A stretch of 64,000 nt of DNA from an uncultured bacterium (GTDB taxonomy: Bacteria; Verrucomicrobiota; Kiritimatiellia; CAIKKV01; CAITUY01): assembly GCA_903895695.1 (NCBI GenBank), contig CAITUY010000083.1, positions 1 to 64,000 on the forward strand. Direction: 5' to 3'. A program made the position numbers and the translations under genes. Below the pieces are notes generated by a model. That model was not told the DNA's origin. It was given only the letters and a program-made list of their open reading frames with translations, and did no database searches. Every line of letters starts with the position of its first letter. Within the stretch, counting starts at the first letter, position 1. Of the stretch, positions 44,777 through 52,741 are shown piece by piece.

Positions 44777-45098
44777 ACAAGAGCCGCCCTTCTTTCATGG
44801 CCGGATACTCGACCGTGCCAACGACATTCCGCCTGCGTTCGAGTTCCTCGGGACTCACGACGATGATGTCTTTGGGGATGTGAATGTCATGGAGCGAAAG
44901 CCGGATCTGGACCTGCTGTTCGCGGCGCGATCCGGTCAGCGGCATGACGACCAGGAGATCCACATCGCTCTCCGGGGTGGCCGTGCCGCGAGCGTGGGAA
45001 CCGAAGAGTATGATCCGTTCGGGTCGAAACTGCCGGGCAATGCGACGCACCATCCGCGTAATGACGGAACTGACATCAGTATGGACTCGCCGCTTCAT
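44766..45098 (-). CDS. Minimal nucleotidyltransferase (MNT-like antitoxin)
   Basis: A 110-residue polymerase-beta-fold nucleotidyltransferase. The catalytic motif is complete: FGSHARGTATPESDVDLLV (Gly33-Ser34, Asp45, Asp47). In MntA-HepT systems this enzyme modifies and silences the HEPN toxin encoded immediately downstream. ATG 45098 begins the domain. Upstream on the minus strand is the repeat shared with the orphan antitoxin gene. Confidence 0.9.
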   Translation of the reverse strand: MKRRVHTDVSSVITRMVRRIARQFRPERIILFGSHARGTATPESDVDLLVVMPLTGSRREQQVQIRLSLHDIHIPKDIIVVSPEELERRRNVVGTVEYPAMKEGRLLYAR

Positions 45099-45113
45099 GG
45101 TTTCTGACTCATA

Positions 45114-45172
45114 CCAGATTGGTGGACTGATGCCAATCGTGGAAGTCGCGTGGAAGTCGCGTGACCCAATCC
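45114..45172. repeat. Upstream repeat, copy 2
   Basis: Same sequence as 44111-44160 with three substitutions and an extra internal tandem copy of TGGAAGTCGCG. It starts 15 bases upstream of the nucleotidyltransferase start codon. Confidence 0.75.
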
Positions 45173-45269
45173 CGGCATGGCCTCTTCCTTTGGCTCTTTT
45201 TCGGGCCGGTCCGCGAGGCCGCGGACCCCCCGGCGAAGACGCGAAGGTCGCAGAGCGGGTGTTAATGCC

Positions 45270-45352
45270 ATACCACGAAGAACGCGAAGCCCACGAAGGC
45301 CCGACCCGCGAAGGATCGATATTCTTCGTGTGTTTCGTGCCTTTCGTGGTTA
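45270..45352. repeat. Imperfect palindromic element
   Basis: TACCACGAAGAACGCGAAGC (45270 onward) is partly complementary to TTCGTGCCTTTCGTGGTTA (near 45334-45352). Similar CACGAA/TTCGTG-rich runs are widespread intergenic repeats in related genomes, by general experience. It precedes the zinc-ribbon gene. Confidence 0.5.
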
Positions 45353-45376
45353 GATATCCCGCCTCGGGAGAACCCA

Positions 45377-45898
45377 ATGACTGAACTCAATTTCAAATGC
45401 GCGAAGTGCGGCGAAATCATCAAGGCCGACGACCGGGATGTCGGCAAGGAAGGCGCGTGCCCGGCGTGCGGTGAGAAAGTGCGCATTCCGGGTCCCGGCA
45501 GTTCGGAGACTCCTCCCTCCGTCCCACCGTCCACGGCCGTGCCGGTCGCTCTTGCCGCCCCGACGGCGCCAGGTGTGGCCCGGCGGCCCGTCAGGGAGAC
45601 CAGCGGTTTCGCCATTGCCAGCTTGGTGTGCGGCATTCTCTCGCTGCCGGGGTTCATGTGCGGCGGCTTTATCCTGGCCATCATCGGCCTGGCGCTCAGC
45701 CTGACTGCGCGGAGCCGGATCCGCAACGAGCCTGAGCGCTGGGAAGGCGACGGACTCGCTATCGCCGGACTGGTCACGTCGATCGGCGGTTTGGCGCTCG
45801 CTGTCCTGGCTCTGCTGATCTTCGGCGGCATGCTGCTGGCCACCGGTGGCCTGTTCGCCGCGCTCGCCAAGGCGATGGGTACCGTTCCACCGCATTAG
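45377..45898 (+). CDS. Zinc-ribbon membrane protein (DUF4190-like)
   Basis: A 173-residue protein. The N-terminal zinc ribbon reads FKCAKCGEIIKADDRDVGKEGACPACGEKVRIP (four Cys). A Pro/Ser linker (40-72) leads to two membrane-segment pairs: FAIASLVCGILSLPGFMCGGFILAIIGLALSL (78-110) and LAIAGLVTSIGGLALAVLALLIFGGMLL (125-155), the DUF4190 pattern. Function is unknown; such proteins are common in planctomycetes and relatives. ATG 45377 follows GGGAGAACCCA. Confidence 0.8.
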   Translation: MTELNFKCAKCGEIIKADDRDVGKEGACPACGEKVRIPGPGSSETPPSVPPSTAVPVALAAPTAPGVARRPVRETSGFAIASLVCGILSLPGFMCGGFILAIIGLALSLTARSRIRNEPERWEGDGLAIAGLVTSIGGLALAVLALLIFGGMLLATGGLFAALAKAMGTVPPH

Positions 45899-45972
45899 AG
45901 CGTGGGAACTTCTGACTATTCGCTTGGCCGGCCGGTCTGTATATCGTACCTTTTAAGGGTGGAGGGCGTACT

Positions 45973-46260
45973 ATGAAGGCGGCGGAAGATGTCAGGTCCG
46001 TGACTTATCTCAAGGGGCGGACCGCCGATTTGTTGGACCAGGTGAACGAGTCGCACCGACCGGTGATCATTACGCAGGACGGCCGGCCCCGTGCCGTGCT
46101 GCAGGCCGCCGAGACCTTCGAGCAGACTCGCGATGCCCTGGGCTTGCTGAAGCTTATCGCCCAGGGTGAGGAGGACGTCCGCGCCGGCAGGGTCACACCG
46201 CAGGACCAAGTGTTCGAGCGTCTGACGGCGAAGCTCTCGAAGCGGCAGACGCGTGCATGA
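45973..46260 (+). CDS. Phd/YefM-family antitoxin
   Basis: A 95-residue antitoxin: VTYLKGRTADLLDQVNESHRPVIITQDGRPRAVLQAAETFEQTRDALGLLKLI is the Phd/YefM DNA-binding domain, with a C-terminal toxin-binding helix. ATG 45973 follows GGAGGG. It overlaps the toxin gene by four bases (ATGA). The AT-rich TGTATATCGTACC about 35 bases upstream is a likely promoter or operator. Confidence 0.92.
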   Translation: MKAAEDVRSVTYLKGRTADLLDQVNESHRPVIITQDGRPRAVLQAAETFEQTRDALGLLKLIAQGEEDVRAGRVTPQDQVFERLTAKLSKRQTRA

Positions 46261-46592
46261 GGGTGGTCCCCAAATACCGTGTCGTCTGGGCCGACACCGC
46301 CACGGCCGACCTGACCGCCATCGCAGAGTATCTGGCCGCCACGGATATAGGGCTGGCCTTGCGGATGGTTGAGGAACTCCGGAGTCAGGCGGCAAAACTG
46401 GCCACACTTCCTTTGCGGGGCCGCGTGGTGCCGGAATTGCAGGCTCAGGGGATCGTGTTCTATCGCGAGATTTTCCGGCATCCGTGGCGCCTTCTGTATC
46501 GCGTGGCCGGTAATACAGTCTACGTCGTGACAGTGTGCGATTCCCGGCGCAACCTTGAGGACTTGCTGCTCGACAGGTTCCTGCGGGTTTAG
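46257..46592 (+). CDS. ParE/RelE-family toxin
   Basis: A 111-residue toxin: YRVVWADTATADLTAIAEYLAATDIGLALRMVEELRSQAAKLATLPLRGRVVPELQAQGI, then YREIFRHPWRLLYRVAGNTVYVVTVCDSRRNLEDLLLDRFL. The RLLYRV strand and the N-terminal helices are ParE-type; ParE toxins poison gyrase whereas RelE cut mRNA. The RelE catalytic Lys/Arg set is not obvious, so ParE is favoured. Translationally coupled to its antitoxin. Confidence 0.92.
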   Translation: MRVVPKYRVVWADTATADLTAIAEYLAATDIGLALRMVEELRSQAAKLATLPLRGRVVPELQAQGIVFYREIFRHPWRLLYRVAGNTVYVVTVCDSRRNLEDLLLDRFLRV

Positions 46593-46644
46593 CAGCCCGG
46601 TGGAGAACTCGCGAGCCGGGGGCTCGCGCTAAGGAATGTTCTTA

Positions 46645-46765
46645 GAGGCGATAACCTGTCTGCCGCTTGTGGAGCGGCGCGGCTTCCCGCGCCGGCCCTT
46701 CGATGGCACTCAGGGCAGGCCGGAGCCGGAAGCGGCTCCGCTCCCTGTGGCAGGAGGGGTCTTGG
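46645..46765. repeat. Structured dispersed repeat, copy 2
   Basis: Arms at 46671-46697 and 46718-46744 are the exact reverse complements of the right and left arms of copy 1 (767-793 and 720-746), and the flanks also match in inverse order. The 20-base core (46698-46717), however, is identical to copy 1 on the same strand, so it is flipped relative to the arms. It lies between the toxin gene and the convergent MFS gene. Confidence 0.8.
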
Positions 46766-46793
46766 ATATGCTCCTATTGGTTCCCGATCGCCA

Positions 46794-48305
46794 TCAGTCG
46801 GCGATGTGCACGACCTTGTAGCCGCCGCGGCGGCGGTCGCTGATGTAGAGGGTGCCGAACACAAGCACGATGACCGCGGCCAACGGGGCCAGGCGGCGGA
46901 AGGCCATGCGGCCGCCATAGTTGTCGGCCGGATCCAGCACGGCCTTCACTTGGGCGACCACGTCGCCGGCTTCCTTTGAGCCGGGCGCCGAGGCCGAAGC
47001 CGCCACGGCATGGCGCAGCGTGTTGGCCGTGCCATCGGGCAACGCCTGACCGGCGCCGGCCTTCGCGAGGATCCCGGCCGCGTCATCGACGGCCGCCTGG
47101 ATTTCCTTCTTGAACGGCTCCCGGGCAGCCGCGGCCAGGGGCGTGTAGACCTCGACCACGCGCTGCAGCACGGCGACGGACTTGGCGCCATCGAGCCGCG
47201 CGGGTAGATTGAGGTCAGCGATACGGCCCAGCCACGGGGAGGCGATCATGCCCGAGGCCAGCATCCCCATCCCGCCCATGAGCGCCAGGGCCAGGGCGCC
47301 GCCCTTGGGAACGCGCTCGGACACCACGCCGAGCATGGTCGGCCAAAAGTAGCAGACGCCGAACGCAAACACCGTGGCCGACACCAGGGCCATGGCCATG
47401 GTCTCCGCGAAACTCAACCAGAACAGACCGAGGCCGGACAACACCGCCGAGGACACCAGCATGCCGGTCGGCGACAGGCGATGGACCATCGGGCCGGCGA
47501 AGAAACGCAGGACGGCCATGAGGCCGGAGATCCAGACCAGGACTAGGATGCCGTGCATGCCGCCGGCCTGCAGGATCGCGGGAATCCAGCGGTTGGGCCC
47601 CAGTTCCAGCGAGGCGGTGATGCCCATGCAGAGGAAGAGGATCAGGAAGAGCGGGCGACCGAGCGTGGCCCGGACCATGCCGCCGAACGAGACGCCGGAA
47701 CGGACCCGTTCGGTGATCGGGAATTTCTGGCCCATGAAGAGGATGCCGTAGGTGACCGTCGGGATGAGGATGAGGGCCAGCCGCAGTTTGTATGAACCCA
47801 GGCCGAGTTGTCCGAAGGCGAAGCACAACAGCCCCCCGATCACGATGCCGCCGGGAAACCACACGTGGAAGCGGTTGAACATCTGAGTCTTGCGGTCCGG
47901 GTAGACGGTGGCCACGAGCGGATTGCACGCCGCCTCGACAGTCCCGTTGCCGAGGGCGAGAATGAGGGCGCCGGCAAAGAGCGTCCAGAAACCGGTGGCG
48001 GCCATCATCAGGAGGGGGCCCGCGAGGTGGCAGACCCAGGCGAAGCGCAGGAGGTTGCGCATGCCCAGCGCGTCGCACAGCGGGCCGAGCGCGATGATCG
48101 AGAGCGTGAAGCCCCACAAGGCGGCGCCGCCGATTTCGCCGACCTGGGCGTTGGTGAGGACGAATGTCGTCTTGAGCGTGCCCATGATGTCGCCGATCAC
48201 GGCGAACGCCACGGAGGTGGAGATGAGCGCAATACAACTGCCGACGAAGAGTCGCCCGGAATGAATGTTGCCTGGTTCGACGTGAGCGGCGGTGGACTCG
48301 GACAC
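46794..48305 (-). CDS. MFS transporter with a large loop before the last helix
   Basis: About 503 residues. Twelve membrane segments are evident, with MFS features such as GPLCDALGMRNLLR between helices 2 and 3 and ALGNGTVEAACNPLVATVYPDRKTQMFNRFHVWFPGG after helix 4, a pattern seen in FucP/nucleoside-type sugar permeases. Between helices 11 and 12 there is an unusual loop of about 100 residues (DLNLPARLDGAKSV... to ...DPADNYGGR), Ala/Lys-rich and helical. Start GTG 48305 is chosen because the longer reading from 48359 (TTG) lacks a ribosome-binding site. Likely sugar/proton symport. Confidence 0.85.
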   Translation of the reverse strand: MSESTAAHVEPGNIHSGRLFVGSCIALISTSVAFAVIGDIMGTLKTTFVLTNAQVGEIGGAALWGFTLSIIALGPLCDALGMRNLLRFAWVCHLAGPLLMMAATGFWTLFAGALILALGNGTVEAACNPLVATVYPDRKTQMFNRFHVWFPGGIVIGGLLCFAFGQLGLGSYKLRLALILIPTVTYGILFMGQKFPITERVRSGVSFGGMVRATLGRPLFLILFLCMGITASLELGPNRWIPAILQAGGMHGILVLVWISGLMAVLRFFAGPMVHRLSPTGMLVSSAVLSGLGLFWLSFAETMAMALVSATVFAFGVCYFWPTMLGVVSERVPKGGALALALMGGMGMLASGMIASPWLGRIADLNLPARLDGAKSVAVLQRVVEVYTPLAAAAREPFKKEIQAAVDDAAGILAKAGAGQALPDGTANTLRHAVAASASAPGSKEAGDVVAQVKAVLDPADNYGGRMAFRRLAPLAAVIVLVFGTLYISDRRRGGYKVVHIAD

Positions 48306-48432
48306 GGTTGGCCTCGCTTCCTGTTGGTTTGTGTATTGGGCGCGTAATACACGGTTCAAGCGAGGGAATCAAGCCGGGGGTGCGGCCAGTCCCTTGGCCA
48401 CCGGTCACGGTGAATCGTTCACGATGGACCGC

Positions 48433-48453
48433 GGACGGCTCGGAGAGCCGTCC
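48433..48453. terminator. Perfect 9-bp hairpin after the helicase gene
   Basis: GGACGGCTC (48433-48441), loop GGA, GAGCCGTCC (48445-48453), directly after the DEAD-box stop on the minus strand. No T run follows, so a Rho-independent terminator is doubtful. The following CCCTACC also ends the repeat at 33.1 and 39.2 kb, so it may be a short relative of that family. Confidence 0.4.
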
Positions 48454-49599
48454 CTACCGAAGCGGCCCGTCCGCGGGCGCCAGCACCCCTTCGCGGAGGA
48501 TGGCGGGGTGCATCGTGATGCCGAGTTCGGCTTCGTAGCGTTTCACCAACCGGAGCTCGGGCTCGGTCATGAGCGAGACGGCATACCCCTTGGCGCCGGC
48601 CCGCGCGGTCCGGCCCACGCGGTGCAGGTACGCTTTGCTCTCGGTCGGCATATCCAGGTTGAAGATGTGGGTCACACCCTCAAAATCTAAGCCGCGCGCG
48701 GCGATGTCCGAGGCGATCAGCACCTGGGCCTGACCACCGCGAAACGCATCCATGGCCTTCTTGCGCTCGGTCTTGTCGAAGGCCCCGTGCAAGTCGGCCA
48801 CGGCCAGATGGTGGAACGCCAGCTTGCCGGCCACGATCTCGGCCCGCAGGTTGCGATGGACGAACACGATGGACTTGGCCGGGTTGAGGGTGCGGATCAG
48901 CTTGCGGAGCATTTCGGGTTTGTCGCGCTCTTCACACACGACGTACAGGTGTTCAATGTTGGGGTTCACAGGCGCGGCGCCCGCGCGGAGCATCTGCAAG
49001 CCGGGAGCCTGGGCTTGGGCCTCGCGGGTGCACTCCGGGCGCTCGGTGGCGGACACGTAGACGCGCTGGGCGTCCCGCGGGCAGGCGCGGACGATCAGGC
49101 GAACCGACTCCAGGCTTTCGTCCATCAGCAGACGGTCGGCTTCGTCGATCACGATGCTCTTCACGGACTGCGCCCTGAGTTTGCCCATGCCGATCAATTC
49201 GCGGATGCGGCCCGGCGACCCGATCGCGATGTGCGGCTTCTTCTTCAGTTTGTCGAGTTGCCGCTGCATGGCGGTGCCGCCGATCAACAGGATGGTGCGG
49301 ACCGGCAGGCCGGCGTTCTGGGCCAGCAGGCCGGCCTGGCGTTGAATCTGGATCGCCAACTCGTGCGTGGGCGCGATGACGATGGCCTGGGTGGCGGCCA
49401 GGGCCGGGTCGAGCCGGCAGAAGAGCGGGAGCAGATAGGCGAGGGTCTTGCCGGTGCCGGTCTCGGCGTTGAGGTAGGCGCTCTTGCCGGTCAGCAGCAC
49501 GGGGATTGCCGCGGCCTGGATGGGCATGGGTTCGGTGATGGACTCTTTGGCCAGCGCGTCCACCAGGGCGGGTGGCAGTCCTGTTTCCGGGAATGTCAT
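48454..49599 (-). CDS. DEAD-box RNA helicase
   Basis: A 381-residue minimal helicase core without extensions. Q motif near 10-28, Walker A AETGTGKT (45-52), motif Ia APTHELAIQ (variant of PTRELAxQ), DEAD (152-155), SAT (183-185), then the second domain with FVHRNL, SDIAARGLDFEGVTHIFN and HRVGRTARAG. It unwinds RNA, probably in ribosome assembly or cold response. ATG 49599 follows GAGGTG; the longer frame to 49740 crosses the upstream terminator and is not real. Confidence 0.94.
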   Translation of the reverse strand: MTFPETGLPPALVDALAKESITEPMPIQAAAIPVLLTGKSAYLNAETGTGKTLAYLLPLFCRLDPALAATQAIVIAPTHELAIQIQRQAGLLAQNAGLPVRTILLIGGTAMQRQLDKLKKKPHIAIGSPGRIRELIGMGKLRAQSVKSIVIDEADRLLMDESLESVRLIVRACPRDAQRVYVSATERPECTREAQAQAPGLQMLRAGAAPVNPNIEHLYVVCEERDKPEMLRKLIRTLNPAKSIVFVHRNLRAEIVAGKLAFHHLAVADLHGAFDKTERKKAMDAFRGGQAQVLIASDIAARGLDFEGVTHIFNLDMPTESKAYLHRVGRTARAGAKGYAVSLMTEPELRLVKRYEAELGITMHPAILREGVLAPADGPLR

Positions 49600-49660
49600 G
49601 GTTGCACCTCGGTTGCAGGATACCAAATACCGGGCGTATCGGGGGAGTTTATGTCCTGCA

Positions 49661-49697
49661 AAGAAAACGCCCCGCTCCGGTCTTCCGGAGCGGGGCG
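49661..49697 (-). terminator. Rho-independent terminator of ppdK
   Basis: A 13-bp perfect stem (49668-49680 with 49685-49697) and loop TCTT, followed on the minus strand by GTTTTCTTT. It stands 24 bases after the ppdK stop codon and before the helicase gene, separating the two transcripts. Confidence 0.9.
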
Positions 49698-49720
49698 TAC
49701 GGATTCCGTTGGATCGAAGG

Positions 49721-52435
49721 TCAACCCTTGATCGCCGCATGCGCCGCCGCGAGGCGGGCGATCGGCACGCGATAGGGGCTGCAACTGACGTAGTTCAGGC
49801 CTGCCTTGAAGCAGAACTGGACCGAGTCGGGGTCGCCGCCTTGTTCGCCGCAGATGCCGACCTTCAGCGTGGGGCGCGTCTTGCGCCCGCGTTCCACGGC
49901 CATCGTGATCAGTTGGCCCACGCCATCCTGGTCGATCGTCTGGAACGGATCGGCAGGCAGGAGCTTCTTCTCCAGGTAGTCGCCCATGAACCCGCCGATG
50001 TCATCACGGCTGAAGCCGAACGTCATCTGGCTCAGGTCGTTCGTTCCGAACGAGAAGAACGAGGCTTCCTCGGCCATGCGGTCGGCGAGCAACGCCGCGC
50101 GCGGAATCTCGATCATGGTCCCGTAAAGGTGCGGGATTTCCTCGATCTTTTTCCGGGCGCAAACGTCCGCGTACACGCGCAGGCAGATGGCCTTCTGGTG
50201 CTTCAGTTCGGACACGTCGCAGGTCACCGGGATCATGATTTCCGGGTGGCACTTCTTGCCGCTCTTGATCAACTCGGCCGCGGCCTCGAAGATCGCGCGG
50301 ATCTGCATCTCGGTCACTTCCGGGTAGGTCACGCCGAGGCGCACGCCGCGGTGGCCCATCATCGGGTTGTTCTCGTGCAGCGCTTCGCCGCGCGCCTTGA
50401 CTTCCTTGGGCGTGATGCCGAGGCTGCGCGCCAGTTCCTTCTGCTTGGCCGGGCTCTGCGGCACGAACTCGTGCAGCGGCGGGTCGAGCAGGCGGACCGT
50501 GACGGGCAGGCCGTCCATCGCGGCCAAGGTGGCCTTGATGTCGCTCTTCACGAAGCGGAAGAGCTTCTTCAGCACGTTGGTGCGTTCCTCGGCCGTGTTG
50601 CTGAGGATCATCTTGCGGAGCAGGAACAGCGGCTCATCGCTGCCCTTGCCGTAGAACATGTGCTCGGTGCGGAACAGCCCGATGCCCTCGGCGCCGAAGG
50701 CGCGGGCCTTGCGGGCGTCCTCGGCCGTGTCGGCGTTGGCGCGCACGCCCATGGTGCGGTACTTGTCGACCAGGCCCATGAACTGCTGGAACCGGGGATT
50801 CTCGGACGAATCGACCAGGTTCAGCTTGCCGGCGTACACGTGGCCGCGGGAGCCGTTGAGTGTCACGAGCGCGCCTTCCTTGAAGGTCTGCGTGCCGATC
50901 GTCAACGTCTTCTTCTGCGCGTCCACATGCATGGCGCTGGCGCCCACGATGCAGCACTTGCCCCAGCCGCGGGCCACGAGCGCCGCATGGCTGGTCATGC
51001 CGCCGCGGGCGGTCAGGATGCCGAGCGCCGCGCGCATGCCTTCCACGTCCTCGGGGTTCGTCTCCTCGCGAACGAGGATCACCGTTTTGCCGGCCTTGGC
51101 CCACTTCACGGCGTCGGGCGCCGTGAACACGATCTGGCCGCACGCGCCGCCGGGCCCGGCGGGCAAACCCTTGCAGAGCAGCTTGGCCAGGATCTCGGCC
51201 TTCGGGTCCACGATCGGGTGCAGCAGTTCGTCGAGCTGCGCGGGCTTCAGGCGGAGCACCGCGGTCTTCTCGTCGATCAGTTTCTCGGCCAGCATATCCA
51301 TGGCCATGTTGAGGGCCGCGGTACCGGTGCGCTTGCCGCTGCGGCACTGCAGCATGTACAGCTTGCCTTCCTGGATCGTGAACTCGATGTCCTGCATGTC
51401 CTTGTAGTGCGTCTCCAGCGTGTCGCGGATCTGCTGGAGTTGCTTGTACGTGGAGGGCATCGACTCTTCGAGCGACTGGAGATGCTTGTTCTGGTCGTTC
51501 TTGGTGTCGTTATTCAACGGGCTGGGGGTGCGGATGCCGGCGACGACATCTTCGCCCTGCGCGTTGACCAGCCACTCGCCGTAGAATTTGTTCTCGCCGG
51601 TGGCCGGGTTGCGGGTGAAGGCCACGCCGGTCGCCGAGCTGTTGCCCATGTTGCCGAACACCATGGCCTGCACGTTGACGGCGGTACCCCACTCGTCCGG
51701 GATGCCCTCGATGCGGCGGTAGGAGATGGCGCGCTTGCCGTTCCAGCTCTTGAATACGGCGGCGATCCCGCCCCACAACTGTTCCATCGGGTCGTCCGGG
51801 AACTCCTTCTTGAGCACCTTCTTGACGGTCTTCTTGAACTGGTCGGCCAGGATCTTGAGGTCGGCGGCGGTCAGGTCGGTATCGGACTTGGCGCCCTTCT
51901 CGTGTTTATACGCATCGAGCATTTCGTCGAGCTGTTTGCGGATGCCCTTGCCATCCTGCGGCTCGATGCCCTCGGCCTTCTCCATGACGACGTCCGAGTA
52001 CATCATGATCAAGCGGCGGTAGGAATCGTAGACGAAGCGCTCGTTGCCGGTCTTGTCGACCAACCCGGGGATCGTTTTGGTGCACAGGCCGACGTTCAGG
52101 ACGGTTTCCATCATGCCCGGCATGGACTGGCGCGCGCCGGAGCGGCAGGAGACGAGCAGCGGATTTTGCGCGTCGCCAAACTTCATGCCCATCGCGTCTT
52201 CGACGAGGCGCAGGGCGTTCTTGACCTGGTCGGTCATCCCGGCGGGGAACTTCATCCCAGCCTTGAAATACTCGTTACAACACTCTGTCGACGCGGTGAA
52301 CCCGGCCGGTACGGGAAGGCCTATCAGGCACATCTCCGCCAAGTTGGCGCCCTTGCCGCCCAGAAGGTTCTTCTCGCTCGCGCCGCCTTCGGTCTTACCC
52401 GGACCGAAACTGTACACATGCTGCTTCCCACTCAT
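49721..52435 (-). CDS. ppdK: Pyruvate, phosphate dikinase
   Basis: A 904-residue PPDK, slightly above the usual 870-890. It interconverts pyruvate and phosphoenolpyruvate with ATP and phosphate, giving PPi-linked glycolysis or gluconeogenesis, common in anaerobes. N-terminal nucleotide-binding part (NLLGGKGANLAEM; SCRSGARQSMPGMMETVLNVGL), the phosphohistidine loop GGMTSHAALVARGWGKCCIVG with His483, and the C-terminal PEP barrel (GEALHENNPMMGHRGVRLGVTYPE; FFSFGTNDLSQMTFGFSRDD; KVGICGEQGGDP). ATG 52435 follows AAGGAGCAGG. A strong terminator follows. Confidence 0.97.
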   Translation of the reverse strand: MSGKQHVYSFGPGKTEGGASEKNLLGGKGANLAEMCLIGLPVPAGFTASTECCNEYFKAGMKFPAGMTDQVKNALRLVEDAMGMKFGDAQNPLLVSCRSGARQSMPGMMETVLNVGLCTKTIPGLVDKTGNERFVYDSYRRLIMMYSDVVMEKAEGIEPQDGKGIRKQLDEMLDAYKHEKGAKSDTDLTAADLKILADQFKKTVKKVLKKEFPDDPMEQLWGGIAAVFKSWNGKRAISYRRIEGIPDEWGTAVNVQAMVFGNMGNSSATGVAFTRNPATGENKFYGEWLVNAQGEDVVAGIRTPSPLNNDTKNDQNKHLQSLEESMPSTYKQLQQIRDTLETHYKDMQDIEFTIQEGKLYMLQCRSGKRTGTAALNMAMDMLAEKLIDEKTAVLRLKPAQLDELLHPIVDPKAEILAKLLCKGLPAGPGGACGQIVFTAPDAVKWAKAGKTVILVREETNPEDVEGMRAALGILTARGGMTSHAALVARGWGKCCIVGASAMHVDAQKKTLTIGTQTFKEGALVTLNGSRGHVYAGKLNLVDSSENPRFQQFMGLVDKYRTMGVRANADTAEDARKARAFGAEGIGLFRTEHMFYGKGSDEPLFLLRKMILSNTAEERTNVLKKLFRFVKSDIKATLAAMDGLPVTVRLLDPPLHEFVPQSPAKQKELARSLGITPKEVKARGEALHENNPMMGHRGVRLGVTYPEVTEMQIRAIFEAAAELIKSGKKCHPEIMIPVTCDVSELKHQKAICLRVYADVCARKKIEEIPHLYGTMIEIPRAALLADRMAEEASFFSFGTNDLSQMTFGFSRDDIGGFMGDYLEKKLLPADPFQTIDQDGVGQLITMAVERGRKTRPTLKVGICGEQGGDPDSVQFCFKAGLNYVSCSPYRVPIARLAAAHAAIKG

Positions 52436-52741
52436 TTCGCCCTGCTCCTTCTCTGCTGGTCGTAGCGCCGGACCCTACCGGCGCAGAATTGAACACTCAG
52501 AAAGGCGTCCTCGCCTTCCTCCATGCCGCGCTCGCCTCCATCGTCCACCCCCTCGCTCCCGCCATCAATGCCCGGACAAAGTCCGGCCACGAGGATGAAC
52601 CGTCGTGGCACAAAAAAATCCGGGCCGTGGGCCGGAAAGCGACTGGACAACCGAGTGCGAATCGGTACGATTACCCGCGCACTATAGATGAACGGCTGGC
52701 CCCGTGCAAGGGGATTTGTACGTTTTTTGGGCGAAAGGAGC
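52436..52741. other. Divergent intergenic region between ppdK and the transketolase gene
   Basis: 306 bases without a gene. It contains a small perfect hairpin (CCGGAC AAA GTCCGG, 52572-52586), a run of seven A (52613-52619), a candidate promoter for the transketolase gene (separate entry) and AAAGGAG before 52742. No riboswitch pattern was recognised. Confidence 0.5.
52644..52671 (+). promoter_or_regulatory. Candidate transketolase promoter
   Basis: TGGACA (52644-52649) and TACGAT (52666-52671), spacer 16, about 70 bases before the start codon. Five of six and four of six positions match the sigma-70 consensus. Confidence 0.35.

Noticed and set aside
49484..52465. Continuous 993-codon plus-strand frame antisense to ppdK
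   Set aside because: High GC makes stop-free antisense frames common; the minus strand has all PPDK motifs and the antisense product is His/Ala/Val-rich with no domain. The same applies to long antisense frames over lacZ (40584-42443), the kinase fusion (9421-11208) and glgP (14111-15415, 15815-16960).
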